Shown here: one piece after another, positions 39,244 through 48,633 of the stretch
Layout of the letters: each line of letters opens with the position of its first letter
Numbering within the stretch: the stretch's first letter is position 1
Assembly: GCA_019448385.1 (NCBI GenBank)
Contig: JAGTXO010000013.1
Span: forward strand, 868,001 to 932,000
Direction of reading: 5' to 3'
DNA length: 64,000 bases
DNA from: Diacronema lutheri
Lineage: Eukaryota > Haptophyta > Pavlovophyceae > Pavlovales > Pavlovaceae
Notes under the pieces: generated by a model
The model's input: only the letters and a program-made list of their open reading frames with translations
Databases searched by the model: none
What the model was told of the DNA's origin: nothing
Program-made: the position numbers and the translations under genes

Positions 39244-40803
39244 TCACGCAAGCGGCAGGCGGGCCAGCCGGCCGCGAGCGCCGGCCGAGCCGGTGCGCCG
39301 CGCACCGACGAGCGCGGCGACGAACGCCGCGCCAGCGAGCGCGCCGGCGAGCGCCGCCGCGCCGAGCGGCGCGCCACCGTGCGCGCGCGGCGCGCGCGTT
39401 GCGCCCAGCCCGCCAAAGAGGCCGGTCGTCGCGAGAAGGCCGCCAGCGCGCGCGTGCGCGCCACGCGGCGCCACGCGCGCCGCGCCCAGCTCGGGCTGCA
39501 GGCACGTCGGCGCGGGCGCGCCGGGCACGGCGCGCGGCGCAGGCGGCATGCTCTCCTCGAGTGCTTCGAGCGAGCGCGCGGCGCAGACATCAGGCGCGGC
39601 GCCATCGGCGAAGAAGCGACAAATCCGCCGCGCGTACCCGAGCGTGTCCAACGCTCCCGTCGCCGCCGTCGCGTTGTTCACGAGCAGCGTCGGTGATCCG
39701 AGGGGAGGACCTGTGCGCGCACGCAGCCACTCAAGCGATCGCGAGACGAGTGCAGCATGCGCCTGCGCGGCGTGCGCGACGATCGCGGCGTAGTCGAGCG
39801 ACGCGTTCGCCGCGGCGCGCGGCGCGCACTCGTCCAGCTCGGCGGGCGGACACTCGAGCTCGTTGAGTGCTCGCACGTACTGCCACCACGCACCCATCCC
39901 CGACACCTCCTGGATCGCGAGCTGCCGCAGGTCCTCGTTCGCCTCGGCGGCGCCGTGCATCGAGCATGCGTTGGGCGAGGTGCCCGCCTCAAAACCGAGC
40001 ACGGCGAACACGTCGCCACCGCTCGCGTTGAAGGTGGCGGGCGGCGCGGCTGCAGCGCAGTAGCGCTCCGGGACCTTGTCCATCGGCAGGTCAAAGATGA
40101 TGAAGCGCACGGACAGCTCAATCGAGTCGCCAAAGTGGGCGACGAGCGGGGCGAACGCTGTCTCCGCCGCGATGCCGTATGGACAGCCCGACATGACGGC
40201 GAGCTCGACGACCGGCCGCTCCGACACGAGCGGGCCCGCAACGCCCGGCGCGAGCGCACGGCGCGCGCCGAGGAAGCCGGCCTCGAGCTGATTTACGACC
40301 GCCGCGCGCACGGCGGCCGAGTCGAAGAGCGCGAGCGCGTCGCGCGCCGCGCTCGACGCCTTGCCATCTGCCGGCTCGCCGCCCAACTCCTCCTCCGCCG
40401 GCACGCGGAAGAGCACCTCGGGCAGCTGAGCGAGCGCGACCGCCTCGCCAGGTTCGAACGGGACCAACGTCGCCGTGCGGAAGTACCAGAGGAGCATGGC
40501 GCAGTCGTCGCGAAAGAGGATCTCGCTCAGCTTGGCCTGCACCACCGGCGAGCGTAGCGCGTCGCGATACGCCTCCCGCCGCTCGTCGGACAGCGGGAGC
40601 GTCGCCGCGCCGTTGAAGAGCAGCGCGCGGCAAAACTGCGCCGTCGCCTGCGCGTCGCCCTCGAAGAGGAGCGCAGCGGAAAGCGCGTACGACCAATAGC
40701 CCAACTCGACCTGCTCCGCGCTCGGCGGCACGTCAGGCAGCCAGCTCGGCGGCTTGCACGACGCGAGCCCGAGCAGCGCGAACAGCGCGCCGACGGTCCG
40801 CAT
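39244..40803 (-). CDS. Secreted thioredoxin-fold (GILT/DsbA-like) protein, copy 2
   Basis: Single exon, 519 aa, paralogue of the gene at 34543-36036 in opposite orientation. Shared features in the same order: signal peptide (MRTVGALFALLGLASC), FCRALLFNGAATLPLSDERRE, DDCAMLLWYFRTATL, LAVMSGCPYGIAAETAF, CSMHGAAEANEDLRQLAIQE, LGSPTLLVNNATAATGALD and RRICRFFADGAAPDVC, then a C-terminal membrane segment (LAGALAGAAFVAALVGA) and a basic end. The two proteins differ widely elsewhere, so the duplication is old. The single-Cys CPYG site is conserved in both, suggesting it is functional. Substrate unknown. Confidence 0.65.
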   Translation of the reverse strand: MRTVGALFALLGLASCKPPSWLPDVPPSAEQVELGYWSYALSAALLFEGDAQATAQFCRALLFNGAATLPLSDERREAYRDALRSPVVQAKLSEILFRDDCAMLLWYFRTATLVPFEPGEAVALAQLPEVLFRVPAEEELGGEPADGKASSAARDALALFDSAAVRAAVVNQLEAGFLGARRALAPGVAGPLVSERPVVELAVMSGCPYGIAAETAFAPLVAHFGDSIELSVRFIIFDLPMDKVPERYCAAAAPPATFNASGGDVFAVLGFEAGTSPNACSMHGAAEANEDLRQLAIQEVSGMGAWWQYVRALNELECPPAELDECAPRAAANASLDYAAIVAHAAQAHAALVSRSLEWLRARTGPPLGSPTLLVNNATAATGALDTLGYARRICRFFADGAAPDVCAARSLEALEESMPPAPRAVPGAPAPTCLQPELGAARVAPRGAHARAGGLLATTGLFGGLGATRAPRAHGGAPLGAAALAGALAGAAFVAALVGARRTGSAGARGRLARLPLA

Positions 40804-40843
40804 TTCCGTGCGAAAACAGGCGCCAAGCCTGTTTTAAAATCCT

Positions 40844-42079
40844 CTACCGCGACGTTTGCGCGCCCGGCTTGGGCGGCTCGCGGCTGACGCTCGCGCCCGC
40901 GCTCTCAGCTCGCGTCGTGCTCTGCGCCGACGTCGCCGCTACCGCCATTGCCGCCACCGCCGCCGCGCCCGGCCCGCCCGCGCCGCACTCGCCCGACCTG
41001 AGCTCGTCGAGCGACTCGAGCGACCAGCGCGGATCGCCGCCGTCGAGCAGCTGGGCGGGCCGCGCGCCCGCGTCGGCCGGCGGCGTCCTGTGCCCCGTCG
41101 CCGACACGCCCCACACGCACAGCGCTATGCCCACGAGGAAGAGCACGCACTCGTCCGGCTGAAGGAGGAGGTCCGGGTACAGCGAGAAGAGAGCGAGCTC
41201 CTGCACGGCCGTCAGCACGGTCTGCACGATGTAGTAGGCGGGGATAACGACGAGCGCCTCCTGCGTCGCCATGCCCGAGAAGAGCGCCACCATGTTGCCA
41301 AGCGTCGTCCCACCCGCGACAATGAGCGACGCCCAACCGACGGGGTGCAAGAACGCCTCGCCCGTCCTCCCGGCAAGCGACGAATTGGCGAGGAGGAGCC
41401 AAAGCTTCGTCGCGGTGAACGAGAGGGCACCCGTCACGCCCGCCAGCGCGCCGAACGCCAGCCCGAGCTGCGGCGACGTTGGCAGCCGCCCGCTCTCGCG
41501 CTCGCCGCGCTCGCCGATGATGCGCGCGGCCGCCGAAGCGCCCGCCGCGACAGACACGCCGACGGCGACGCCAAACGGCCGGCCGAGAATGAGGCGCGCC
41601 TCCTCGGCGGCAGTGTAGCTCTCCACGTCAAGCGACGGCGCGCTCACTACGACGAGTGACGCGCCCGCCGTCAGCAGCACGACCGCGAGGAGGTCCCAGC
41701 CGCACAGCCACGTCGACAGCCCACCATGCGCGGGCGGGCGCAAGCTGAACGGCTCGCCGAAGAGGTGGCTTGCGACGACGGCGTTGATGAAGGTGGAGCC
41801 GTTCGCGACGGTCGCGACGACCGACTCAGGCGCGAGCCAGAGGCCAATGACCTGCAGGCCCTGCCCGAAAGCCCAGCTGAGGAAGGCGAGCGCCCACGGC
41901 GCCGCGCGGCTCGCGCGCATCCGCCACGGCTGCCACTCGCCCTGGCCGGCGTGCTTCATGTAGTTGAGCCCGAGCACGGTGAGCACCACCCCGCAAAACG
42001 CGATCATCGCCCCCTCGGCCGTCCGGCTGTCGACCCCGCGGAGGGGCCCGTCGTCGCCGTCGGTACGGCTGTCAGCCAT
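40844..42079 (-). CDS. NIPA-like / DMT-superfamily membrane transporter
   Basis: Single exon, 411 aa from the ATG at 42079; an in-frame ATG at about 42007 (MIAFCGVVLTVLGLN) is an alternative start. Eight to nine hydrophobic helices: MIAFCGVVLTVLGLNYMKHA, APWALAFLSWAFGQGLQVIGLWLAPESVVATVANGSTFINAVVASHLFGEPF (typical NIPA/DMT second-third helices), LLAVVLLTAGASLVVVSAP, LAFGALAGVTGALSFTATKLW, and EALVVIPAYYIVQTVLTAVQELALF. The NIPA family carries Mg2+ and related ions; the match is moderate and other DMT transporters are possible. The C-terminal 90 residues are cytosolic and Ser/Ala rich. Start codons of this gene and the NUDT15-like gene are only 12 bp apart. Confidence 0.72.
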   Translation of the reverse strand: MADSRTDGDDGPLRGVDSRTAEGAMIAFCGVVLTVLGLNYMKHAGQGEWQPWRMRASRAAPWALAFLSWAFGQGLQVIGLWLAPESVVATVANGSTFINAVVASHLFGEPFSLRPPAHGGLSTWLCGWDLLAVVLLTAGASLVVVSAPSLDVESYTAAEEARLILGRPFGVAVGVSVAAGASAAARIIGERGERESGRLPTSPQLGLAFGALAGVTGALSFTATKLWLLLANSSLAGRTGEAFLHPVGWASLIVAGGTTLGNMVALFSGMATQEALVVIPAYYIVQTVLTAVQELALFSLYPDLLLQPDECVLFLVGIALCVWGVSATGHRTPPADAGARPAQLLDGGDPRWSLESLDELRSGECGAGGPGAAAVAAMAVAATSAQSTTRAESAGASVSREPPKPGAQTSR

Positions 42080-42091
42080 TGCGGATCCGGG

Positions 42092-42732
42092 ATGGCCGCA
42101 GCTGGAGCGCCGGCGCAGGTCCGAGTCGGCGTCGGGTGCATCGTCATCGACGAGGCCTTGCGGGTGCTCGTCGGCCGGCGGAAGGGGTCGCACGGCGCAG
42201 GCAAGCTTGCGCTACCCGGCGGCCACCTTGAGCTCGGCGAGAGCTGGCACGCGTGCGCTGCGCGCGAGGTCTGCCGCGCGCCGCCAACGCACGTCCCGCG
42301 CGGCGCGCGCCGTGTTGGCCAACGACGGCGGCGCCGACGCGACGCCCGCCTGTGTGCCACGCGCCGCGTCGGCTGCCGGCGACGGCGGCTGAGCGTGGCT
42401 GCGCGCCGTCGCCCCACGCTCCACGCGAGCGCGCGCAGCTGCTCGAGGAGACTGGAGTCGCCGTCGGCGATGACCTGGCGCACGTCGCGACGACAAACGA
42501 CATCATGGTGGCAGAGGGCAAGCACTACGTCACCGTGTTCATGCTCGCGCGCCTGCCCGCGGGCGCGGTCGTGCACAACCTCGAGCCGCACAAGAATCAC
42601 GGCTGGGAGTGGCTCACGTGGGAGCAGCTGTCGGTCATGCCGCGTGACGGCCTTTTCATCCCACTCGCGAACCTCGTCACGTCGGGGTTCATCCCGCCGC
42701 AGCCACCGGCGAGCGTGCCGGCGCGCGGATGA
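42092..42732 (+). CDS. NUDT15: NUDT15-like Nudix hydrolase
   Basis: Exons 42092-42268 and 42439-42732, phase 0, give 156 aa, a typical MTH1/NUDT15 length. The protein follows NUDT15: VGVGCIVIDEALRVLVGRRKGSHGAGKLALPGGHLELGESWHACAARE|LLEETGV, with the full Nudix box across the intron, then KHYVTVFMLARLPAG and NLEPHKNHGWEWLTWEQL (human NVEPEKNESWEWVPWEEL). NUDT15 hydrolyses modified nucleoside triphosphates and stabilises PCNA in human cells. The gene is cytosolic by appearance. It is divergent from the NIPA-like gene with overlapping 5' regions. Confidence 0.9.
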
Positions 42733-42963
42733 GAGCAGGGGCCGTGCGCCCGCCCGGCACGTTACGGCCGGCCTCGAGCCTAGGTTGCGCACGACGTAGT
42801 TGCGCGCGCGGCATGCTCACCTGAAGAGCCGTGCGCGACGCCCAAACGGTGACCGGCGGTGTCAGCGCCTCTCGCTCCGTGTGCACTGTGCAGTCGTAGC
42901 CTCGTAGGCGAGGCCGGTGTGGCGTGTACACAGTCGATCCACCGTCTTTGGCCCGCGGGCGCG

Positions 42964-44523
42964 ATGGCGACACGTGCGTTTTGGCTCCTGATCGGCGTCA
43001 GCACGGTGCGGGGCTGGCACGCCGCGAACGTGCCGCGCCCGGCGGCGGCGCTGCCCCTTGGAGCCTTGCGCGCGCGTCCCGCGGCCGTCTCGCTCCCCTC
43101 CGCCTCCGCGTCGTCGCCGTCGGCGCCGCGGACGCTCTCGGACTGTGAGCGCGCATTCCTTCGGCTATACCCGAAGCCTGTCTACCCGCCGTACAGCGGG
43201 ATCGTGGACGAGCTCTTCAGCAGCCTGGTGCTCACGCTCGCCGACAGCCGTTTCCAGTACTCGCGCCTCTTCGCGCTCGGCATGTACACGATCCTTTCGC
43301 AGGCGCTCGCCAAGCCGCCATCCATCGAGCGCGGCGTCGAGAACCGGCCGACCAACGAAGAGCTCGCGGCCGCCGTGTGCGCAGCGCTCGGGCTCGATTG
43401 GACGACAATTGAGCGTGACGGCAGAGGTGCGCGCAGCGCGTCTTACGCTCTCGTCGCCGCGCCCAGCGCCCTGCGCCCACCGAGGGCCTATGACCGGGCA
43501 CCGCGGCAACCTCACTCATTGCGCATGCTCGCGCGCGGCGCGGCCGTTGTCGTTGCGCGGCGCGCTCGCGTGTGACGGCCTGCAGCCATGCTCGATTGGG
43601 CGTCTGGGCTGTCCGAGGCCGAGCTCTTCGCCATCGCGCGCGGCACTGGCGCGGCCGCGACGGCGGAGGTGGGCGCCGCGGCAGCTGACAGCGCGCCGGC
43701 GTCGGCCGTGCAGGCGGAGGCCGAGCCGCGGACAGCGGGCGGAGGCGGGGCGGGTCCATTTGGCGCGATGCGCTCGCTCTTCGCGCGCGGCACACCGGGC
43801 ACAGCTGACGGCGCCGGCGCGGGCGGTCGCGCCTCGAGCGGCGTGGGCAGCGCGGCGCGCGAGGGCGCGGAGGAGCTCCGCGCGCTCGCCTTGAACAAGT
43901 ACGCGTTCTACCACCTAAGCATTGGGATCGCGCTGCACGCGCTCGTCATGCACTGCACCGTGCAGTCGAAGCCGCGGCGCGTCGCGCTCGCCGAGCTGAG
44001 CACCGCGCTCGGCCTCAAGGAGGCGAAGGTGCTTCGCGAGCACGATTGGTGGCTTGGGGCCCTCGAGCGCGTGCACGATTCGGAGGAGCGCCGACTCGTG
44101 CGCGCCGCGCAGCGCGCGCGCCGCGCAGCGCGCGCGAGAGCGGCGGGGGCGATGCGCCGTGCGCGAGGGTGGCAGGTGTGGTGCCACGATGGCGGTCGGC
44201 TGCACGATGGCGGTCGGCTGCGCGCTGTCGCCTGCGCGCGCGCTGTCGCGCGGCCGCTCACGCGAGACGATCTGTACCCGATCGCGTGCCGCTGTCCTTT
44301 GCCCACGCGCGCCGCTCAGGACGATGAGGTTCGCACGCTTCAGCAGGTGGCCACCAAGCTGCAGGTCGAGGCCGCAGAGGCGCGCCGCCTGGCCGACGAG
44401 GCTGACGGCATTGCGTCGCCGCCACCTCCTGCCGAGGTCGCGATGGCTGCAGACCCCGTGGAGGGCGGCGCGCGCGCAGATGCAGGCGCTGCGCCAGAGC
44501 AGCCCACGCCACCTGCGGAATGA
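42964..44523 (+). CDS. THF1: Thylakoid formation protein Thf1/Psb29
   Basis: Exons 42964-43426, 43586-44097 and 44320-44523, phases 1 and 0, give 392 aa. The leader (MATRAFWLLIGVSTVRGWHA, then a Ser/Ala/Pro transit-like stretch) fits a secondary plastid. The Thf1 core is clear: CERAFLRLYPKPVYPPYSGIVDELFSSL, FQYSRLFALGMYTILSQAL, NEELAAAVCAALGLDW, MLDWASGLSEAELF. After a low-complexity insert come LNKYAFYHLSIGIALHALV-type helices and a C-terminal coiled coil (VRTLQQVATKLQVEAAEARRLADEAD). Thf1 acts in thylakoid biogenesis, photosystem II repair and FtsH control. Intron 2 (44098-44319) is a stop-free multiple of three and contains an 18-bp tandem repeat (GATGGCGGTCGGCTGCAC), so retention would add 74 residues. 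Confidence 0.88.
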
Positions 44524-44623
44524 TGCGATGATCCGGAACTCACGGCAGCGATGTGGTGACTGACTCCCCTACTCTGTCGGTGATGAATCTGACCTCGAGA
44601 GCGGGCGCCAGCTGGCCAGTGGC

Positions 44624-45967
44624 TTACGCGCAGGGCCCGGCTCCGGCCATTCTGTCCGCAGGGGGGGCGCACGGGCCTCCGGCCAACGAGCCTCCGGCCA
44701 CCTGAGAGGGTGCCGGCTCGGCGCGCGGCTCGACGCACCGCGCGCCGCGCGCACCGTGTTTGCGCCGGCCGCCCCGCGGGCGAGGCCTGCGCGCGCCGGC
44801 GCGGCCGCAGCCGTCCGCCCACAGCTCGACCACGCACGTGCCCTCCTCGGCGCGCACGAGGAGCTCGGGCAGCGCGGGCGCGGGCGCGGGCGCGGAGTGG
44901 GCGGCTGGCGCGGCCGCGAGCGGCTTGGGCGCGATGCGCCATACATGCCCGACATACGTGTGCTGCACCTGGATGCCGAGCGCGGGGATAACGCCGTATT
45001 CGTGCTCTCCGCCCGTCGAGTCGACCCACACGAGCACCGCGTCCCTCCCCGAGCCGTTTCGCAGCACAAGCTTGCTCGGCGCGCCATCGACGCCGACCGA
45101 ACGGCGCAGCTCGTCGGGCGCGCCCGGCGCGAGGGGCGAGAGCGCGCGGCTCGGCTGGGCGCCGGCGGCCGCCTCGCGAGCGTACGCGCCGTGGCTGCCA
45201 TCGTACAGCGCGCCGAGTAGCGCGAAACCCGCCGGGTCGTACCGAGCGAGGCCGGCCGGCCCCGGCGCGGGCGTGCGCGCGCCGCCGTCGACGAACTCGC
45301 CGTGCGACCCAAAGTACCACATGGAAAGTTCCGCCCAGTACTCGGAGGCGTTGGAGCCAGCGTACGCGCGCGAGCCGTCGGCGCGCGTCCACAGGCCCGC
45401 CGCAACGGCCGCGGCGTGCGTCTCGCGTATCGTGTGCACGGCCGCAGCGGGCAGCCCGTAGTCCATAATCGCGTGCGCAAACTCGTGGGTGAGGATGTCG
45501 CGCCCGCGGTAGCACGGGTCGTCGTCAATGTTGAGCAAATTCTCCTCGCCGCACGAGGACTTGAGCCCACCCATCCCGCGCGAGCGCTGGTCGACGGTCA
45601 CGCCGGCTTCCGCCGTGTACCCGCCGTCGACGCCCTTCATGTGCGCGTGCTCGGGCAGGTCGGACGTCACCTGGCCGCGGCCGATGACGTGCACCGCCGC
45701 GTCAAGCGTGAGAAGCCGCTCGATCACCGAGTCGGGCAGGCCGGCGAGCTGGCGCGAGAGGCGGTCGGCCGCGACGACCAGCGCCGCGTCCTCGACACAC
45801 TTCGCAGCGCGCACCGGGATCCCGCGCACGCGCACCGCCTTTGCAAAGAAGGGGTGGTCGACCGCGACGATCTGGCGCGCGCACCGCAGCCGCTGGCACG
45901 CGCGCTCGGCGTCGGGCAGGAGCGGCGTCTTGCCCTGCCGCACGACGCGCGTCGAGCGCAGCTTCAT
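44624..45967 (-). CDS. HExxH metallopeptidase fused to a VHL-beta-like domain
   Basis: Single exon, 447 aa. Residues 1-230 form a zinc peptidase-like domain: LPDAERACQRLRCARQIVAVDHPFF, IPVRAAKCVEDAAL, VTVDQRSRGMGG, EENLLNIDDDPCYRGRDILTHEFAHAI with HEFAH at 161-165, and a downstream Glu candidate in SEYWAELSMWYF. It resembles secreted fungal/bacterial peptidases of similar layout. Residues about 285-370 read SKLVLRNGSGRDAVLVWVDSTGGEHEYGVIPALGIQVQHTYVGHVWRI, the VHL beta-domain pattern (LWVDxxG...HSYxGHxWLF). The C-terminus is low complexity with a PGGR-rich stretch and may be mispredicted. No signal peptide is visible at this start. Substrate unknown. Confidence 0.75.
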   Translation of the reverse strand: MKLRSTRVVRQGKTPLLPDAERACQRLRCARQIVAVDHPFFAKAVRVRGIPVRAAKCVEDAALVVAADRLSRQLAGLPDSVIERLLTLDAAVHVIGRGQVTSDLPEHAHMKGVDGGYTAEAGVTVDQRSRGMGGLKSSCGEENLLNIDDDPCYRGRDILTHEFAHAIMDYGLPAAAVHTIRETHAAAVAAGLWTRADGSRAYAGSNASEYWAELSMWYFGSHGEFVDGGARTPAPGPAGLARYDPAGFALLGALYDGSHGAYAREAAAGAQPSRALSPLAPGAPDELRRSVGVDGAPSKLVLRNGSGRDAVLVWVDSTGGEHEYGVIPALGIQVQHTYVGHVWRIAPKPLAAAPAAHSAPAPAPALPELLVRAEEGTCVVELWADGCGRAGARRPRPRGGRRKHGARGARCVEPRAEPAPSQVAGGSLAGGPCAPPADRMAGAGPCA

Positions 45968-46116
45968 CCACGTCCAGCCACACGCGCACCTTCGGCCGCT
46001 CTTGCGGAGGGGGGGGACTCAAAAGTGAAGTCGAAACTACTCCGGAGGTTCCGAGCTCCCGACGGTTGTGAGTCAAGCGTGATGAAAGCGACAACGACCA
46101 ACGTCAAGGACGAGTG

Positions 46117-46836
46117 TCACGGTGTCACGTCGACGGCGGCCTCGTACGTGAGCTCGGTGCTGCGCAGCACGTAGGCGCTGCGGCCGCTTGGCAGCGGGCG
46201 GCGTAGCGCGACGAGCTCGCGCGCGAGCGTGGCGAGCTGCGCGTCCGAGTCGGCGGCAGGCGGCAGCGCGGCACACTCGCCGAGGCGCGCCTCGACGCGC
46301 CGCGCGAGGAGCTCGCGGCACGCGTAGCTGAGGGCGGGGTGAAAGCTGCCGTGCGCGACGGCCTCGAGTGGCAACCATTCAGACGTTGTGTACTCCTGTG
46401 CATCAAGCCGCACGCGGCCCGCCTCGTCCGCGGTGAGCTGCGTGGAGAGCACGAGTTGCAGGTCGCATGTGCCGTTGGTTTGCGGCTCCTGCACCCGCCT
46501 GTCCCATGCGAGCGAGGCAGCGCACACGAAGCGGATGCGCTCGGCTGGCACGTCTAGCCCGAGCTCGCGCTTCAGAATCCGCGCGCACGAGCTCGCAGGC
46601 GTGTCGCCCGGCAGCATGCGGCCGCCGATGAACCACCAGTCCGGCTGCGGGTGCACGCTGCGCTTGCCGACGAGCACGCGGCTACCGTCGACCGAGGTAA
46701 CGAGCAAGTCGGTGCAGCCCTTAACGATCGAATCCAGCGCCTCGCCATACTCCTTGTCCCGGAGGAACTTGCGGTGCGACACGAACTCGCCCGTAGCAAA
46801 GTGCGGCACGCCCACCGCAACCATTGCCTCTGCCAT
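46117..46836 (-). CDS. Nudix-fold protein, GDP-mannose-hydrolase-like, degenerate box
   Basis: Single exon, 239 aa. Core: [56 protein letters not shown], with the WWFIGGR..PGD arrangement of GDP-mannose mannosyl hydrolases. The Nudix helix lacks the canonical REUxEE residues, reading [15 protein letters not shown] enzymes are also divergent there. Then [26 protein letters not shown] and [12 protein letters not shown] fit the fold. An N-terminal 40-residue segment ([20 protein letters not shown]) precedes the fold. Activity is uncertain. Divergent from the DUF1348 gene, with 83 bp between start codons. Confidence 0.75.
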   Translation of the reverse strand: MAEAMVAVGVPHFATGEFVSHRKFLRDKEYGEALDSIVKGCTDLLVTSVDGSRVLVGKRSVHPQPDWWFIGGRMLPGDTPASSCARILKRELGLDVPAERIRFVCAASLAWDRRVQEPQTNGTCDLQLVLSTQLTADEAGRVRLDAQEYTTSEWLPLEAVAHGSFHPALSYACRELLARRVEARLGECAALPPAADSDAQLATLARELVALRRPLPSGRSAYVLRSTELTYEAAVDVTP

Positions 46837-46919
46837 CGCTCAACTTTTCGCGGGCACCCTTCAGATCATTCAGCTTTGGCGTCCAACCTCGGCAGCCGCT
46901 GCGTCGGCGATCCTTTCGC

Positions 46920-47384
46920 ATGTCACGCCCGCCTCTGCCGCCGTTCAACTCGGAGACGGCCGCGCAGAAGGCGCGCGCGGCCGAGGACGCGTGGAATTCT
47001 CGCGACTCGGACCGCGTGGCCCTCGCCTACACACCGAACACGCGCTGGCGCAATCGGAACGAGTTCCACGTCGGGCGCGACGCGGTGCACGGCTTCCTCA
47101 CGCGCAAGTGGAGGCGCGAGCTGGAGTACCGGCTGATCAAGGAGGTGTGGGCGTTCACGGGCAACCGCATCGCCGTGCGCTTCGCCTACGAATTTCGCGA
47201 CGACTCGGGCAACTGGTTCCGCGCGTATGGCAACGAGAATTGGCACTTCGACGAGCACGGGCTGATGGAGGAGCGGCACGCCAGCATCAACGAACTGCCG
47301 ATCAAGGAGTCGGAGCGCCTTTTCCACTGGCCACTCGGCGCCCGGCCAGCCGACCACAAGGGCTTGAGCGAGCTCGGCCTGTAG
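46920..47384 (+). CDS. DUF1348 NTF2/SnoaL-like protein
   Basis: Single exon, 154 aa. The sequence follows DUF1348 throughout: [103 protein letters not shown] and RLFHWPLG. The family is a small cone-shaped NTF2-like fold of unknown function, widespread in bacteria and fungi. Full length, no leader, presumably cytosolic. Confidence 0.93.
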   Translation: MSRPPLPPFNSETAAQKARAAEDAWNSRDSDRVALAYTPNTRWRNRNEFHVGRDAVHGFLTRKWRRELEYRLIKEVWAFTGNRIAVRFAYEFRDDSGNWFRAYGNENWHFDEHGLMEERHASINELPIKESERLFHWPLGARPADHKGLSELGL

Positions 47385-47627
47385 CGCGCGGTGCACCGGA
47401 CCGCGCCTCGCGCTCGCGCCGCCGGCTCGGGGCTGAGCATCGACAGCTCAGGGCCCCTCCTGTCGGCCAGCCCGCAGGAGCCATCGGCAGGGTCGCACGT
47501 TGAAAAGAGGGCGGTGCGTCGGCTTGAGGCGAGCCTCAGCCGCCTCTTGATCATTTGCTTTCACTTCTGGTCAGCAACGAAACGCAGCCAAGCCTCCCCT
47601 TCCCCTTCCAGGCCACACCGTGAGCCC

Positions 47628-48599
47628 ATGAACGTGGACAGCGCGACGAACGCGGGGCAGCGCGGCAGTCCCAGTGAGCCCGAGCTCAATCAGGCGGCGA
47701 AGGACAAGCTCGCACGCTACAAGGCGCTCGGCGCCGAGGCATTTGACCCGCTCGACAGCGCGTGGAACGTCAAGCTCCCGCGCGTCGCTTCGACGACGGC
47801 TGAGCGCACGCCGTATTTCACGGTGAACGACGTCGGCGCGATCACGTACGACCGGTCGGCCTTCATGAGCAAGCTCGAGTTCCCGACGACCTCGGCTCGC
47901 GCTTGCCCAAAGGTTGTGATCTCGCCCTCGGGCCCATACCGGCTCGGCAACACCGCCGAGCGCTACTTCTCGGACGTCGGCGTCAAGCTCGAGCACCCCG
48001 GCGGCGAGACTTTCCTCACGCATTTGATCGTGCCTGGCGCTGTGCTCGTCGGCGTGAGCGAGGCCCAGCGTGCCAGGGCGTGCGACGAGCAGCCGTCGTG
48101 CGCGAGCCGCTGCTTGGGCAAGGAGTTTTGCCGCCTCGGCCTTCCGCTCTCGTCCATGTTCCCCGTGCTCATGCCGATTCTGCGCCACACGGGCGTGACG
48201 GGGTCGACCGTGATCAGCGACGAGTACGTTTGGATGAGCGCGGGTTGGGGCAACCGCTTCTGCCCTTGCAGGTTCGCCTACGTCAACGAGGAGCGTGAGC
48301 AGGCGAGCGTGACGGACCAGCTGGCGGTGCACGAGCTCCTCAAGGGCAAGTCATCCCTCGGCGTGGCGACAGTTGTCGTGTCCATCAACTTTGCGCAGAC
48401 GACGACGGACGAGACAGCCGACTTTGACTTCGATCGCTCGGATGCGCGCCTGAGCGTGGAGCTGTTCAACTTTTCCCACAAGAAAAGCGGCGACTGGACA
48501 AGCGGCGCGCCAACGGTCGCGAGCGCGGGCAGCGCCGTCGATGTACGAGCCGCGATGGCGGACGTGATGCCTGTCGACTCGACTCTCGAGCGGCTCTGA
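47628..48599 (+). CDS. Hypothetical protein with Cys-rich centre
   Basis: Single exon, 323 aa from the ATG at 47628. I do not recognise a family. It has no signal peptide or membrane segment. Features: a helical N-terminus (NQAAKDKLARYKALGAEAF), a mid-region GPYRLGNTAERYFSDVGVKLEHPGGETFLTHLIVPGAVLVG that looks like beta strands, a cluster of seven Cys (CDEQPSCASRCLGKEFC ... FCPC) that could bind metal, and a beta-rich end (VATVVVSINFAQTT...ARLSVELFNF). Base use is like its neighbours, so nothing suggests recent transfer. The 243 bp between the DUF1348 stop and this start hold no other gene. Confidence 0.65.
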   Translation: MNVDSATNAGQRGSPSEPELNQAAKDKLARYKALGAEAFDPLDSAWNVKLPRVASTTAERTPYFTVNDVGAITYDRSAFMSKLEFPTTSARACPKVVISPSGPYRLGNTAERYFSDVGVKLEHPGGETFLTHLIVPGAVLVGVSEAQRARACDEQPSCASRCLGKEFCRLGLPLSSMFPVLMPILRHTGVTGSTVISDEYVWMSAGWGNRFCPCRFAYVNEEREQASVTDQLAVHELLKGKSSLGVATVVVSINFAQTTTDETADFDFDRSDARLSVELFNFSHKKSGDWTSGAPTVASAGSAVDVRAAMADVMPVDSTLERL

Positions 48600-48633
48600 T
48601 GATTGCGAGCAGTGAAAATATGCACTGACTACC

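Noticed and set aside
34543-40803. Segmental inverted duplication as one recent event
   Set aside because: The paralogues share motifs but differ greatly between them, and no nucleotide-level inverted repeat is visible, so the duplication is old.
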